64,000 bases of DNA from an uncultured Clostridia bacterium (GTDB lineage: Bacteria > Bacillota > Clostridia > Saccharofermentanales > Saccharofermentanaceae). Numbering within the stretch: position 1 is the first letter of the stretch; each line of letters starts with the position of its first letter. The notes beneath the pieces are model-generated. The model did not search any database and was not told the DNA's origin. It saw nothing but the letters and a program-made list of their open reading frames with translations. The stretch spans positions 62,001 through 126,000 of the forward strand of contig CAMJPC010000003.1 in assembly GCA_946407705.1 (NCBI GenBank), in the 5' to 3' direction. A program made the translations under genes and the position numbers. This document shows positions 9,159-17,511 of the stretch, piece by piece.

Positions 9159-11054
9159 TTATTTATCCATGCTGGCGATGATGTGCATGATTATGTGGAA
9201 TACTCTTCTTATACCGCCCCTGTGATCAGCCTTATCGACCGCGTTGCTTATGAGCATCGGGTTATCCGTTCCGATAACGTCAACATCGCAGCTTACAAGA
9301 TACTGTACAGTGTCATCAAGATCGACTGTCCAGCAAAATACCTTCTTGCCCTGGGCATGCATCTCACGGACCAGGTCAGGCGTGATGTTGGTCTCTTCAA
9401 TAGTAATGTTATCGGTGTAATCGATGCTGTTAAGGTCGCCTACGGCGATGACCATGCAATACCCCTTTGTTATCGTTGGATCCAGTTCTTTGATGCGCTT
9501 AAGCCTGCTGGCATCCTGTGCAATGATCATAACATTGTCATGCATTCCGCACTCGTTGATCACCTTGAGGACATTCTCTTCAAAACCGACGTCGCTCGGA
9601 TGACCCTTAAGCTCAACCTGAACATTCATGTTGCTCTTTTTCGCGAGATCGAGAGCTTCCTTAAGAGTAGTCATCTTAACATGCTCATAATCACCGGGCA
9701 TCCAGTAACCGAGTTCATGCTTGACGAGTTCCTCGTAAGTATTGTCGTGAATAGTCAGATTCTGGCCCGTCGTTCTTCTTATGGACGAGTCGTGATTGCA
9801 GACAATGACGCCGTCCGATGTCTGATGAACGTCTAACTCGATCCATTTCAGGTTCTCGCTTGCCGCAAGTTCGAATGCCGGAAGCGTGTTCTCGGGAGCA
9901 TTTACGTTATCGCCCCTGTGAGCACATACATAAGGCCTGCTGACGGGCTTTCTGAGATATGAGTATTTGTTAAACAGGAAAATGCCTGCAGCAAGCAGGA
10001 GAGTCATGGAAACCGACAAGAAGATGACGGATACCTTTGTTGAATATTTCTTCGACTTGAAGGTATCGCCTGACAATGCGGTAAGGTTGCCCTTCTCCTC
10101 GATATAACGGTAGAACAGGACCGTCAGCGCGGCATTGTTTACCGCAGGTGAAATGTAACTCTTGAGGATCTGTCTCAAAACGTACGTATAGGTTCCGATC
10201 TCATCTGACTTTGCAACGATGTTTCCTCTCTTGCGCTGAATGAAGGACAGGAATTCCCTGGCGTTGACAACGAGTATCGAAGATACCGAGTTGATAAGGA
10301 AATTCAGGATGAGCGTCAGGAGCATCATCGTGATAAGAGTCTCGAAGAAGTTGCCCTTTACCAGTTCCCTGGACTGTTTGCAGCTCCTGATGAACGACGT
10401 CTTCTGCATGACAAAACTGTTGATCGAAAAGATGTAGATCGTCAGGAATATGAGCAGTGCAAAATAGATAACGTTATACAGGATGCTGAGCGAACTCGTA
10501 TAATCGATCGTCTGGTTAACGAAGCCCGGAAGGATCAGCTTAAAAGTCGATCCCGACAAAGGCAGAAGCTTTGTCAACGGGAACAATACAAGAATGAAGA
10601 CCATGAGAAGCCAGTTCTTCGGATGAAGCGCTTTTCTGCACGCGCGGAGACCTGCCATGAACATGCTGGTAAGATTCGTGTCACGTCCTATCTGGGACAT
10701 CGAAAAGGCATGCAGAAGGCCCGCTATCTCAAACAGAGAGAACAACGTGATAACGATCGCGAAAACGATCATGAACATGATCGAGAACGGGTTAAAGAAC
10801 ACAGTCCTCCAATTTACCTGCGCAATGAAAGTCTGACCGCTCACGCTCATCATGGCATTCAATAAAAGGTCTTTAAGGAAAAATGTTGCAGTAGCGGTAA
10901 AGACAGTGCAGAACAGGATGAATATCATGACTTCCTTGAAGTTGAGCTTAAACAGTATCAGTACATTCTTCAGGAACTGCCAGAAATCTTTGACGAAGTT
11001 TCCGGTTGTTTTCGTCGTAAGCTTTACAAGCTTGTTTTCTTTAATAGTGTTCAT
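9159..11054 (-). CDS. Membrane glycerophosphodiester phosphodiesterase
   Basis: 631 residues. The first ~370 residues hold about seven hydrophobic helices (a GDPD-associated membrane domain), ending with a helix near 345-362. The C-terminal ~240 residues are a GDPD domain: VCAHRGDNVNAPENTLPAF (catalytic HRG and E-N motif), WIELDVHQTSDGVIVCNHDSS (metal-binding E and D, catalytic H), VQVELKG and KVFCWTVD. The enzyme would hydrolyse glycerophosphodiesters outside or at the membrane, releasing glycerol-3-phosphate from lipid headgroups or teichoic-acid-like polymers. It overlaps the upstream propeller lipoprotein gene by 4 bases (ATGA), suggesting a joint role at the cell surface. Confidence 0.9.
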   Translation of the reverse strand: MNTIKENKLVKLTTKTTGNFVKDFWQFLKNVLILFKLNFKEVMIFILFCTVFTATATFFLKDLLLNAMMSVSGQTFIAQVNWRTVFFNPFSIMFMIVFAIVITLFSLFEIAGLLHAFSMSQIGRDTNLTSMFMAGLRACRKALHPKNWLLMVFILVLFPLTKLLPLSGSTFKLILPGFVNQTIDYTSSLSILYNVIYFALLIFLTIYIFSINSFVMQKTSFIRSCKQSRELVKGNFFETLITMMLLTLILNFLINSVSSILVVNAREFLSFIQRKRGNIVAKSDEIGTYTYVLRQILKSYISPAVNNAALTVLFYRYIEEKGNLTALSGDTFKSKKYSTKVSVIFLSVSMTLLLAAGIFLFNKYSYLRKPVSRPYVCAHRGDNVNAPENTLPAFELAASENLKWIELDVHQTSDGVIVCNHDSSIRRTTGQNLTIHDNTYEELVKHELGYWMPGDYEHVKMTTLKEALDLAKKSNMNVQVELKGHPSDVGFEENVLKVINECGMHDNVMIIAQDASRLKRIKELDPTITKGYCMVIAVGDLNSIDYTDNITIEETNITPDLVREMHAQGKKVFCWTVDLDDTVQYLVSCDVDVIGTDNPMLISNAVDKADHRGGIRRVFHIIMHIIASMDK

Positions 11055-11980
11055 GTTACCTCGTAGATGAATACTTCTGAAATCTCATGATCGTATCCGT
11101 CATAAAAACCTTGCGGCATTCCCAAAACTATCCTTGCGCCTCTGTTATACAGAAGCAGCAGCCGGCCTGCTTTCCGGTCAAATGTCAGCCCCTCTATCTC
11201 ACCTTGTAAGGTTACGTCGTCAAACGTTCTCTCAAGGGTTACGATGCAGCTCGTCTCACCGTCTTTTATGGTAGTCCTGTACAGATGATCCGGTTCCTTG
11301 TCATCTGCCGTTCCGTCATCTGCGGTAATGTAAATGCTGCCCTTGTAATATGCGATTCCCTGGATCCACTGAGGCGGCATCTGCATATGAACTTTGCCCA
11401 GGTACTTGCCTGTATTCAGGTCGTACTTATAAAGATATCTTCCGCTCTCTTCGCCTACCCATGAACACATCCACACGATCTTCTTATCCGTATCAATGCA
11501 GATTCCCGAACACTCGAGCTGGCCGCTTGACTGTTCAAACGGGAATGTTCTCTTAAGCTTTAACGTATCGGCATCATAAACTGCGATCTGTATGTTCGTT
11601 CCGACGCCGTCCATGAAATACTCGGCGCCGATGTAGAGTTCATTGTTATATATATCGATGTCTCCGATGTGATTGACCTCTATCTCGTAGCCTTCAAACG
11701 GACTATCGTTATGGGCGACCATTTTCCAGTCCTTATCGTATTTGGAAAGAGTCTTGGATCCGCTTACCCAAAAGTAATCGCCTTCTGCGCACACGCCCTG
11801 TCTGCCGTCGACTGAAACGGCATTTTTGAGCTTATATGAATACTTTGGCATCATTACGGATCTGTCATTTTCCGGTCTTGTCCCGGATCTTTTCACATCA
11901 GAACAACCGCCGGTCATACAGGTGATTAAGCCGGCAGAAAAAGCCAAGCAAAGCAGTCGAATACCTATGTGTCCCCTCAT
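11051..11980 (-). CDS. Beta-propeller-like lipoprotein
   Basis: 309 residues. A signal peptide ends in a lipobox (MTGGC near residue 26). The mature part has repeating short beta segments (YFWVSGSKTLSKYDKDWKMV, DIDIYNNELYIGAEYF, KKIVWMCSWVGEESGRYLYK, QGIAYYKGSIYITAD, GLTFDRKAGRLLLLYN), which suggests a six- or seven-bladed propeller on the outer membrane face. No catalytic motif is recognisable. The ATG has a GGGGTG site, and the stop overlaps the phosphodiesterase start. It may bind substrate or polymer for that enzyme. Only the fold class is supported. Confidence 0.6.
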   Translation of the reverse strand: MRGHIGIRLLCLAFSAGLITCMTGGCSDVKRSGTRPENDRSVMMPKYSYKLKNAVSVDGRQGVCAEGDYFWVSGSKTLSKYDKDWKMVAHNDSPFEGYEIEVNHIGDIDIYNNELYIGAEYFMDGVGTNIQIAVYDADTLKLKRTFPFEQSSGQLECSGICIDTDKKIVWMCSWVGEESGRYLYKYDLNTGKYLGKVHMQMPPQWIQGIAYYKGSIYITADDGTADDKEPDHLYRTTIKDGETSCIVTLERTFDDVTLQGEIEGLTFDRKAGRLLLLYNRGARIVLGMPQGFYDGYDHEISEVFIYEVT

Positions 11981-11993
11981 GTAAACACCCCGG

Positions 11994-13292
11994 TCAGGAA
12001 CTGACTTTCTGCGTCATCGACGTGAAGCAGATTACAAATCCCTTCTCTTCTTTGCGGATCACCTTCGCATAAATGCATTCATCGCCGCTCTTAAGCATTA
12101 TGTTCTGCTTGTCAGCGAGCTCAGTTCCGGTCTTAAACATCGCAAAACGGTTATTCTGCGATATGTAGCGTATTGTTCCCTCATGTGCGTTTACGCCGAC
12201 CTTTTTCTCCTCAAGGATATAGAACTCGTATTTTCTGTTCATGACCTGATCCTGCCAGACGATATTCTTGGCAGAATCGTCGCCAATGGTGATATCTCCG
12301 ATCCCGTCGATCTCATAGTACTTGAGTTCTTCGGAAACGCCCTTGGGAAGGAAGCTGCCTTCGGATACGACCGAAAGCTCTTCCTTGATGTGTTTGGCGG
12401 TAATCTCGGTAAGGAATACCTGTCCTCCGATCGTAAGTGATTCCAAACGTCCCGTAATGTTAACGGAAGAGCCCATGCAACCATACTTCATTGCCTGCTC
12501 GGAACCGATGTTTCCCACAACGCAGTCACCGGTGTTGATGCCGATACCCATCTGAAGCTCAGGGTAACCGTTTTCACGGTTCCACTGATTGACATCGTGC
12601 ATGGCTCTCTGCATCTCGACAGCACATTTAACGGCGCTTACGGGATGATCGGCATTCTCCTTCGGCGCACCGAAAACAGTAAAGATGCCGTCACCCAAGA
12701 ATTCGATGACCGTACCGTTGTACTTGTGAATGCAGACGACCATCGCTTCAAAATAATGATTGAGGACAGTGATGAGTTCTTCGGCGGTAAGCTTCTCACT
12801 GAGCGCCGTGAATCCTCTCAGATCGCTCATGAGGACGGTGACGTTTCTCGTCTGGCCGCCGCTCTTCTGGCCTTCCTCAGTCGTAAGAACATAGTCGGCG
12901 ATCTCAGGCGACGTGTATCTGATGAGTGCCGAGTTTACCTTAAATAGCTGTGTAAGATTGGTTATAACTACGAGATAGACAATGGGCTCTCTCTGGTCGC
13001 AGGTCATTCTGACATGAAGATTGCTGATCTCGCCCTGATTGTTTATGTAGTCAACGACCGCCTCATGTGAAGCGACCTTGTTGGTAACCGAATCGATCAA
13101 CAGCTGAATAAGATTGTCGTTCCCTTCAACGAAGGGAACGGCTTTCCAAATCTTAATATGACTGTCGGATGAGATCTCGAAAAGCTTTTCAGCTGCCGGA
13201 TTAGCATACATGATCTCGCCTGAACGCGAGATCATGCAAACTGAGTCTTCGGTATTCTCAAAAAAGTATTGTGCCTGCTCTAAAGATATCAT
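11994..13292 (-). CDS. PAS domain class III adenylate/guanylate cyclase
   Basis: 432 residues. Residues 1-115 form a PAS-type sensor (MISRSGEIMYANPAAEKLFE). Residues ~148-310 form a class III cyclase catalytic domain: metal ligands D157 (MSDLRGFT) and D201 (LGDGIFTVFG), and transition-state residues N278 and R282 (SSVNITGRLE). The base-selecting position has E197 rather than Lys, and the partner position has a small residue near G271, so cAMP versus cGMP cannot be decided. A C-terminal ~110-residue region (IGDDSAKNIVWQDQ onward) looks beta-rich and PilZ-like but is unassigned. The gene overlaps by 4 bases (ATGA) the upstream gene for a double cyclic-nucleotide-binding protein, so maker and reader are co-translated. 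No membrane helix is seen. Confidence 0.88.
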   Translation of the reverse strand: MISLEQAQYFFENTEDSVCMISRSGEIMYANPAAEKLFEISSDSHIKIWKAVPFVEGNDNLIQLLIDSVTNKVASHEAVVDYINNQGEISNLHVRMTCDQREPIVYLVVITNLTQLFKVNSALIRYTSPEIADYVLTTEEGQKSGGQTRNVTVLMSDLRGFTALSEKLTAEELITVLNHYFEAMVVCIHKYNGTVIEFLGDGIFTVFGAPKENADHPVSAVKCAVEMQRAMHDVNQWNRENGYPELQMGIGINTGDCVVGNIGSEQAMKYGCMGSSVNITGRLESLTIGGQVFLTEITAKHIKEELSVVSEGSFLPKGVSEELKYYEIDGIGDITIGDDSAKNIVWQDQVMNRKYEFYILEEKKVGVNAHEGTIRYISQNNRFAMFKTGTELADKQNIMLKSGDECIYAKVIRKEEKGFVICFTSMTQKVSS

Positions 13293-14194
13293 TTGTTATA
13301 AAGATCGTAGAGTTCCTTACATGTAGAGAAGTACTTGTAAGTAAGGCTTCTCAGGCTGTAAGAAAGATGTCTGAGGATCATGTCGATCTTCGTAGGGCTG
13401 GACTGGAAGAGACCGTCAAGATCTTCCATGCGGATGATCTCAACATATGTATCATCAACCTCAGCTACGGCGGTAGCGCTGCGGGGTTCATCGGAGATCA
13501 TGCCGATCTCGCCGAAGCACTCAACAGGATAAAGCTCAGAGAGCTTAACTTCATCAGCCTGGCCGTAGTTATTGTAGATTCCTACCACACCGCCATGTAC
13601 CATGTACATGCACTTGCCGATCTCGCCCTGCTTGAAGATGATGCTTCCCTTTGTGTAGGACTCGATCTTTGCGGAACCTTCACCGGAAATAGCCTCATAG
13701 TTCTCACGGACAGCTTCTGCGCTGGGCTTGGACATCTTGCCCTTGCCTGCCAAGTAGAAGTTGATGTGCTTCTTGAGCTTGGACAGAACGGACTCCTTCT
13801 TCTGTTCACCGCCCTCTCTAATATCGGTGAAGAGACCGCAAGCCTCGTTATAGTCTGCGGAGAGTTCCTTAAGTCTTGTTCCGAGATGCTTCATGATGTC
13901 TAAGATCTTATCGGGATTCTCCTTGAAATACTTGTTCAGTTCTTCACCGGGAATCTCAATAACCTTAACGTCACCGTCAGCAACGACTGTCGTGCTGCGG
14001 GGATAAGTCTCGATTACGGCCATCTCACCGAAATACTTTCCGGGAACCAGGACAGTAAGCTTGATCTGGTCATCCTGACCGTAATTCTTATAGACTGCAC
14101 AATTTCCTTCTATGATCTGGAAAAAGCTTTCGCCGTCATCACCCTCTTTGATGATGATCTCGCCGTTAGTAAACGTTTTTTCAACTGTGCTCAT
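13289..14194 (-). CDS. Protein with two cyclic-nucleotide-binding domains
   Basis: 301 residues. Two CAP-type effector domains are visible: residues ~10-115 (GESFFQIIEGNCAVYKNYG, FGEMAVIETYPRSTTVVA) and ~180-295 (GKCMYMVHGGVVGIYNNYG, FGEIGMISDEPRSATAVA). Both keep the phosphate-binding FGE...PRS signature. A ~65-residue helical linker joins them. There is no DNA-binding, kinase or channel domain, so the output must be protein-protein contact or nucleotide buffering. The downstream overlapping gene encodes a nucleotide cyclase, which makes a self-contained signalling pair likely. An AAAGGGGT ribosome site precedes the ATG. Confidence 0.88.
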   Translation of the reverse strand: MSTVEKTFTNGEIIIKEGDDGESFFQIIEGNCAVYKNYGQDDQIKLTVLVPGKYFGEMAVIETYPRSTTVVADGDVKVIEIPGEELNKYFKENPDKILDIMKHLGTRLKELSADYNEACGLFTDIREGGEQKKESVLSKLKKHINFYLAGKGKMSKPSAEAVRENYEAISGEGSAKIESYTKGSIIFKQGEIGKCMYMVHGGVVGIYNNYGQADEVKLSELYPVECFGEIGMISDEPRSATAVAEVDDTYVEIIRMEDLDGLFQSSPTKIDMILRHLSYSLRSLTYKYFSTCKELYDLYNK

Positions 14195-14375
14195 GTTGTG
14201 ACCCCTTTCTATAGGTAGATAATTGAATGTATCAAAACAGTTTTACATTTATATAACGAATTTTATTTTCAATACATCTCTTTGTCAACTATTAAACATT
14301 AAAAAAAGATAGTAAATCAAGACCTTACAGGCGTTTTTTTGCATCATTTACACAATAGTTGCAAACGCATAACAC

Positions 14376-14421
14376 ATTGCTTAAAAGATACTAAAGCAAT
14401 ATTTCGTTCATATAGTATAAT
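14376..14421 (+). promoter_or_regulatory. STAS gene promoter with overlapping inverted repeat
   Basis: The 301-bp gap 14195-14495 separates divergent genes. Near its right side, TATAAT (14416-14421) is a perfect -10 with AT-rich flanks. An inverted repeat ATTGCTT (14376-14382) / AAGCAAT (14394-14400) covers the expected -35 position, where no TTGACA-like hexamer is present. This arrangement suggests an activator or repressor site. The rest of the gap is AT-rich and shows nothing else I can support apart from the space needed for the divergent promoter. Confidence 0.55.
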
Positions 14422-14495
14422 ACTAAATATCAAAGAAAGATGCTTTTTTGCTTCCGGAATGAAATACCTTACAGCACAAAGGGAGAAAACAGAAA

Positions 14496-14795
14496 ATGAA
14501 TATAAACAGTACTATTAACGGATCAGAACTCACCGTTGCAGTTGACGGAAGACTTGATATTTCCACGGCTGCCGATTTCGATAAGGCACTTAAGGCTAAT
14601 CTGGACGGCGTCACCACGCTCATCATCGACATGAAGGATCTTGAGTATGTATCATCCGCAGGTCTCAGAGTTCTTCTCGCTACCCAGAAGACCATGGACG
14701 AGAAGGGCGGCTCGATGAAGATCAGGAACGTTAACGAGACTATCTCCGAAGTATTCATCGTTACGGGTTTCGCTGACATCCTCACTGTCGAGTAA
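14496..14795 (+). CDS. STAS domain anti-anti-sigma-like protein
   Basis: 99 residues, a single STAS domain. VDGRLDISTAADFDKAL, LIIDMKDLEYVSSAGLRVLLATQK (the phosphorylatable Ser lies in VSSAGLR) and GFADILTVE match the RsbV/SpoIIAA class. Such proteins bind a GHKL kinase-type partner when unphosphorylated and release that partner's target. It is nearly identical in pattern to the STAS protein at 31390-31689, so the two may answer to the same PP2C phosphatase. No sigma factor or anti-sigma gene is adjacent; the next gene is a ParB-like/HAD fusion. Confidence 0.93.
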   Translation: MNINSTINGSELTVAVDGRLDISTAADFDKALKANLDGVTTLIIDMKDLEYVSSAGLRVLLATQKTMDEKGGSMKIRNVNETISEVFIVTGFADILTVE

Positions 14796-14841
14796 TCCAT
14801 AAAGAGCGGCCATCCGCCATTAATGAAGAGGTCGTATCATC

Positions 14842-15732
14842 ATGGCAAAAACTCAATTAACCGAATTCGTCGAGAAGGATCTTGAGAAACAAAAGGGCGT
14901 ATCCATTCCGGTTCACGCAAGCCTTTTGGAGAGAATTCTCGTAAGAACTGCGCCCGTCAGCAAGCTTCATCCGAATGCCAATGACGAATTCTCCATGCCC
15001 CAGGTAGGTCCCAGCTACAGGATCATAAGCGAGTATGAGACCAAATTCCGTCAGGCCATGAGGATAGACGGCCGCCCGATCGAAGAACCTCTCATGGTCG
15101 AGAAGCTCCGCCCGAGCGGTTACCTTCTCCTTAACGGACATCACAGATGGGCTGCCGCCATGCGCTGCGGGATCAAAAAAGTTCCGATCAAGATCATCAA
15201 CTGTGCAACAGAATCCGATATCAAGACCATCCTTGAGAAATCTCAGCACGACAAGCGTATCGCGATAGATCTTGACGAGGTCGTTTTCAAGCCCAACGAT
15301 TACAAATATCTCGAGAAGAAAGCGTTTACCTTCCCCTTGAGCCTCCGCTTTAAAAAGCGCCTCAAGTTCGGTATACCTGCGCTCTTCTACTATCTCGTAA
15401 CTCACGGTTACGACATCTGGGTATTGGCTTCCGACTTCTATTCGATCGATGACGTTAAGCGGTTCTTCAAGGCTTATTCCGTTCATGTCGACGGTATCAT
15501 CACCGGTACCAGCAAGCGTGCCCAGAACAGGTCCGAGAGCGACGAGCGCATGAGAGAGATGATCAATAACAAATACCGCGTAACACTCCACATCGACGAC
15601 GAAGCGATAATGGAGACACACGGAAAGACCAAAGAATTCAATGAATACGCGATCGATGCCTCACCTGAAGAATGGGCAAAGAAAGCCATTGCTATCATTG
15701 AGGAGATAGAAAAGCGTGAAGCAAAAAAGTAA
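14842..15732 (+). CDS. ParB/sulfiredoxin-like domain fused to HAD-type hydrolase
   Basis: 296 residues. Residues ~30-125 resemble the ParB-N/sulfiredoxin fold: VSKLHPNANDEFSMP, then MVEKLRPSGYLLLNGHHRWAAAM (GHHR box, H100/H101/R102) and VPIKII. Residues ~137-296 form a HAD phosphatase-like domain with motif I AIDLDEVVF (D143, D145), motif II WVLASDF and motif IV LHIDDEA. ParB-N/Srx folds bind or hydrolyse nucleotides; HAD domains with DLDEV resemble 5'-nucleotidase-like enzymes. The fusion suggests a nucleotide or phosphoprotein substrate, not chromosome segregation. The start is ATG, 46 bases after the STAS gene. The next gene is a paralogue of the HAD half alone. Confidence 0.72.
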   Translation: MAKTQLTEFVEKDLEKQKGVSIPVHASLLERILVRTAPVSKLHPNANDEFSMPQVGPSYRIISEYETKFRQAMRIDGRPIEEPLMVEKLRPSGYLLLNGHHRWAAAMRCGIKKVPIKIINCATESDIKTILEKSQHDKRIAIDLDEVVFKPNDYKYLEKKAFTFPLSLRFKKRLKFGIPALFYYLVTHGYDIWVLASDFYSIDDVKRFFKAYSVHVDGIITGTSKRAQNRSESDERMREMINNKYRVTLHIDDEAIMETHGKTKEFNEYAIDASPEEWAKKAIAIIEEIEKREAKK

Positions 15733-15742
15733 TGAGGAAAAG

Positions 15743-16231
15743 ATGAGGGTCTCATTCGATCTGGATGAGGTGCTTTTCGTTAATCCGAATACTCATACAA
15801 CCGAGCGCGCTCTTACCTTTCCTTTTAACAAGATCTACCAGGAGAGACTGAGGGCCGGTACTCCGGAGCTCATAAAGACCCTGCAGAGCATGGGTTACGA
15901 AGTCTGGATCTATACTTCATCCTTCCGCAGTGAAGGATATATCAGAAGGCTTTTCCGTCACTACGGTATCAAGTTCGACGGAATAATAAACGGATCCAGG
16001 CATTTAAAGGAAGTACAGCAGGGCCATTCACAGATACTCCCGCAGAAAGTTCCCAACAAATACAGGATCTCGCTCCATATCGATGACGAGGCCGTAATCT
16101 GTTCATACGGACGCGAGTTCGGATTTGACGCTTATCAGTTAGACGCCCAGGATGACGAATGGAAGGAAAAGGTCATCGCAAAAGCCGAAGAGGTCAAGCG
16201 CAAATGGGAAAAGAAAAGGAATCTGCATTAA
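15743..16231 (+). CDS. Stand-alone HAD-type hydrolase, paralogue of the upstream HAD domain
   Basis: 162 residues. The start is placed at the ATG at 15743, preceded by GAGGAAAAG, rather than at the GTG at 15716 inside the previous gene. Motif I is VSFDLDEVLF (D6, D8), motif II WIYTSSF, a conserved Lys lies in PNKYRISLHIDDEAV, and motif IV is the DD pair. It aligns along its full length with the C-terminal half of the preceding ParB-like/HAD protein, including TFPF, GYEVW, GI-x-G and the NKYR-LHIDDEA block. A tandem duplication is likely. The substrate is unknown. Confidence 0.75.
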   Translation: MRVSFDLDEVLFVNPNTHTTERALTFPFNKIYQERLRAGTPELIKTLQSMGYEVWIYTSSFRSEGYIRRLFRHYGIKFDGIINGSRHLKEVQQGHSQILPQKVPNKYRISLHIDDEAVICSYGREFGFDAYQLDAQDDEWKEKVIAKAEEVKRKWEKKRNLH

Positions 16232-17202
16232 AGACCGAGATCTTTAGCGGCCGTAAATCCGTAAGCGCTTTCAGCACTCTTCACCGCGCATAAGATAGCC
16301 TCGCTTATAACGTCTGCGGCAATGGTTCCGACAACTTCCTGATCAGCTTCAATATCACCTGCGGAAACCGCATAGATGCTGTCTCCATCAAATGACGTGT
16401 GGACAGGCCTTATGGATCTCGCAAATCCGTCATGGCACATTCCCGCTATCTTGCAGAGAGCTGATTTATCGAACTTTGCGTTTGTTATTAGAACTGCAAG
16501 CGTAGTGTTCGTATTCTCGACAAACCTGTTCTTTATTACCCTGAAGCTTTCACTCATGACTTCATCCGTGCTCCTGAACAACTTCTTGTCTTCAGAGAGA
16601 AGTCCCGCAGTTTTCCTGCCGGTCTTCCAGTCGTAAACATCGCCAAGTGCATTGAGCGCAACAACGGCTCCGATCTTCAGCCCGTTAAGTTCGATCGCAA
16701 AACTTCCGATGCCTGTCTTCATGCAATATTCCATGCCGGCTATCTTGCCTACCGTGCATCCTGTTCCCGCTCCGTAATTACCATCTTGGTAGTTTGGGTT
16801 TTCCATGGCATTCTTAGCCGCTTCATAACCCATGGCGGCATCAGGTCTTACGCTGCTGTCAGATACGCTCAGATCAAAAAGCCCAGCCTGTGAGACAAGC
16901 GGTACATGGGTAACTCCGACATCAAACCCGATTCCCCGTTCTTCAAGATATTTCATTACTCCGTCAGCAGCGCCTAATCCGAAAGCGCTTCCGCCGGATA
17001 AGACTATGCCGTGGATCTGCTTTGCATAAGCCAAAGGCGTGAGAATCTGGCTCTCACGCGAGGCAGGACCGCCGCCTCTGACGTCAAGGCCGGCGCTCAT
17101 TCCTTCCGGGCAAATAAAAACCGTACATCCTGTTCCTGCCTCCTTATTCTCGGCCTGACCAATATGTACGGGTGCCACATCTCTTATGGAGATTACGTTC
17201 AT
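16228..17202 (-). CDS. P1 family (DmpA/BapA-type) aminopeptidase
   Basis: 324 residues from the ATG at 17202. This start overlaps the upstream small gene's stop as ATGA, so coupling supports it over the TTG 48 bases earlier. Family motifs include AGTGCTVFICPEG, GGGPASRES, VLSGGSAFGLGAADGVMKYLEERGIGF, GNYGAGTGCTVGK and ENTNTTLAVLITNA, where self-cleavage before a Thr/Ser creates the N-terminal nucleophile in this clan. P1 enzymes remove N-terminal residues from peptides, including D- and beta-amino acid peptides. It is the last gene of the NHLP-type export run and directly coupled to a double-glycine-leader protein, so it may process or degrade that peptide. It converges with the HAD gene at 15743-16231, overlapping it by 4 bases. 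Confidence 0.88.
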   Translation of the reverse strand: MNVISIRDVAPVHIGQAENKEAGTGCTVFICPEGMSAGLDVRGGGPASRESQILTPLAYAKQIHGIVLSGGSAFGLGAADGVMKYLEERGIGFDVGVTHVPLVSQAGLFDLSVSDSSVRPDAAMGYEAAKNAMENPNYQDGNYGAGTGCTVGKIAGMEYCMKTGIGSFAIELNGLKIGAVVALNALGDVYDWKTGRKTAGLLSEDKKLFRSTDEVMSESFRVIKNRFVENTNTTLAVLITNAKFDKSALCKIAGMCHDGFARSIRPVHTSFDGDSIYAVSAGDIEADQEVVGTIAADVISEAILCAVKSAESAYGFTAAKDLGL

Positions 17203-17492
17203 ATAATATTGACCGCGTCGTTGTATTTTATCTTGTCGAATTCCGCACAAGCGGAATCAAGGCACTTAAACTTGCCGGTAACTCCTCCTTCGATCCTCTT
17301 TGAACCGAGGTAAGCAAGCTGCTTGCCGCAGGCTCTGCAATAAGCGATGACCATTGAACCGGAATCATCGGTATCGTTTTCCATGAGATCCGATACGCCT
17401 CCGAGAGAAGCCATTCCGTTTCCGGGTAAAATAGGTGAAGTACCGCCTGTTACGCCTTCAAGAGCATCAAGCTTCAATTCATGCTTATCCAT
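17199..17492 (-). CDS. Double-glycine leader protein with Cys4 zinc-ribbon-like core
   Basis: 97 residues. The N-terminus MDKHELKLDALEGVTGG has the pattern of a C39-cleaved leader: hydrophobic residues at -12, -7 and -4 relative to the GG at 16-17. After it come a Gly-rich stretch (ILPGNGMASLGGVSDL), an acidic stretch and a core with Cys52, Cys55, Cys77 and Cys82 (CRAC...CLDSAC), which could hold zinc or form disulfides. ATG has an AGGAG site. It lies in the same run as a C39 peptidase exporter and is coupled to a P1 peptidase. Likely the exported, perhaps modified, product of the locus. No known bacteriocin core is recognised. Confidence 0.72.
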   Translation of the reverse strand: MDKHELKLDALEGVTGGTSPILPGNGMASLGGVSDLMENDTDDSGSMVIAYCRACGKQLAYLGSKRIEGGVTGKFKCLDSACAEFDKIKYNDAVNII

Positions 17493-17511
17493 GGCTTTAT
17501 CTCCTCTCGCT

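Noticed and set aside
9144..9836. 230-residue plus-strand ORF
   Set aside because: Lies opposite the catalytic GDPD domain and starts inside the bidirectional terminator region; no recognisable domain.
13124..13144. Inverted repeat GTTCCCTTC/GAAGGGAAC
   Set aside because: It lies inside the cyclase gene and encodes ordinary residues at the end of the PAS region; no sign of a regulatory role.
14842..15732. Chromosome-partitioning ParB
   Set aside because: Only the small ParB-N-like fold is present; no helix-turn-helix, CTPase C-box context or ParA neighbour, and a HAD domain is attached.
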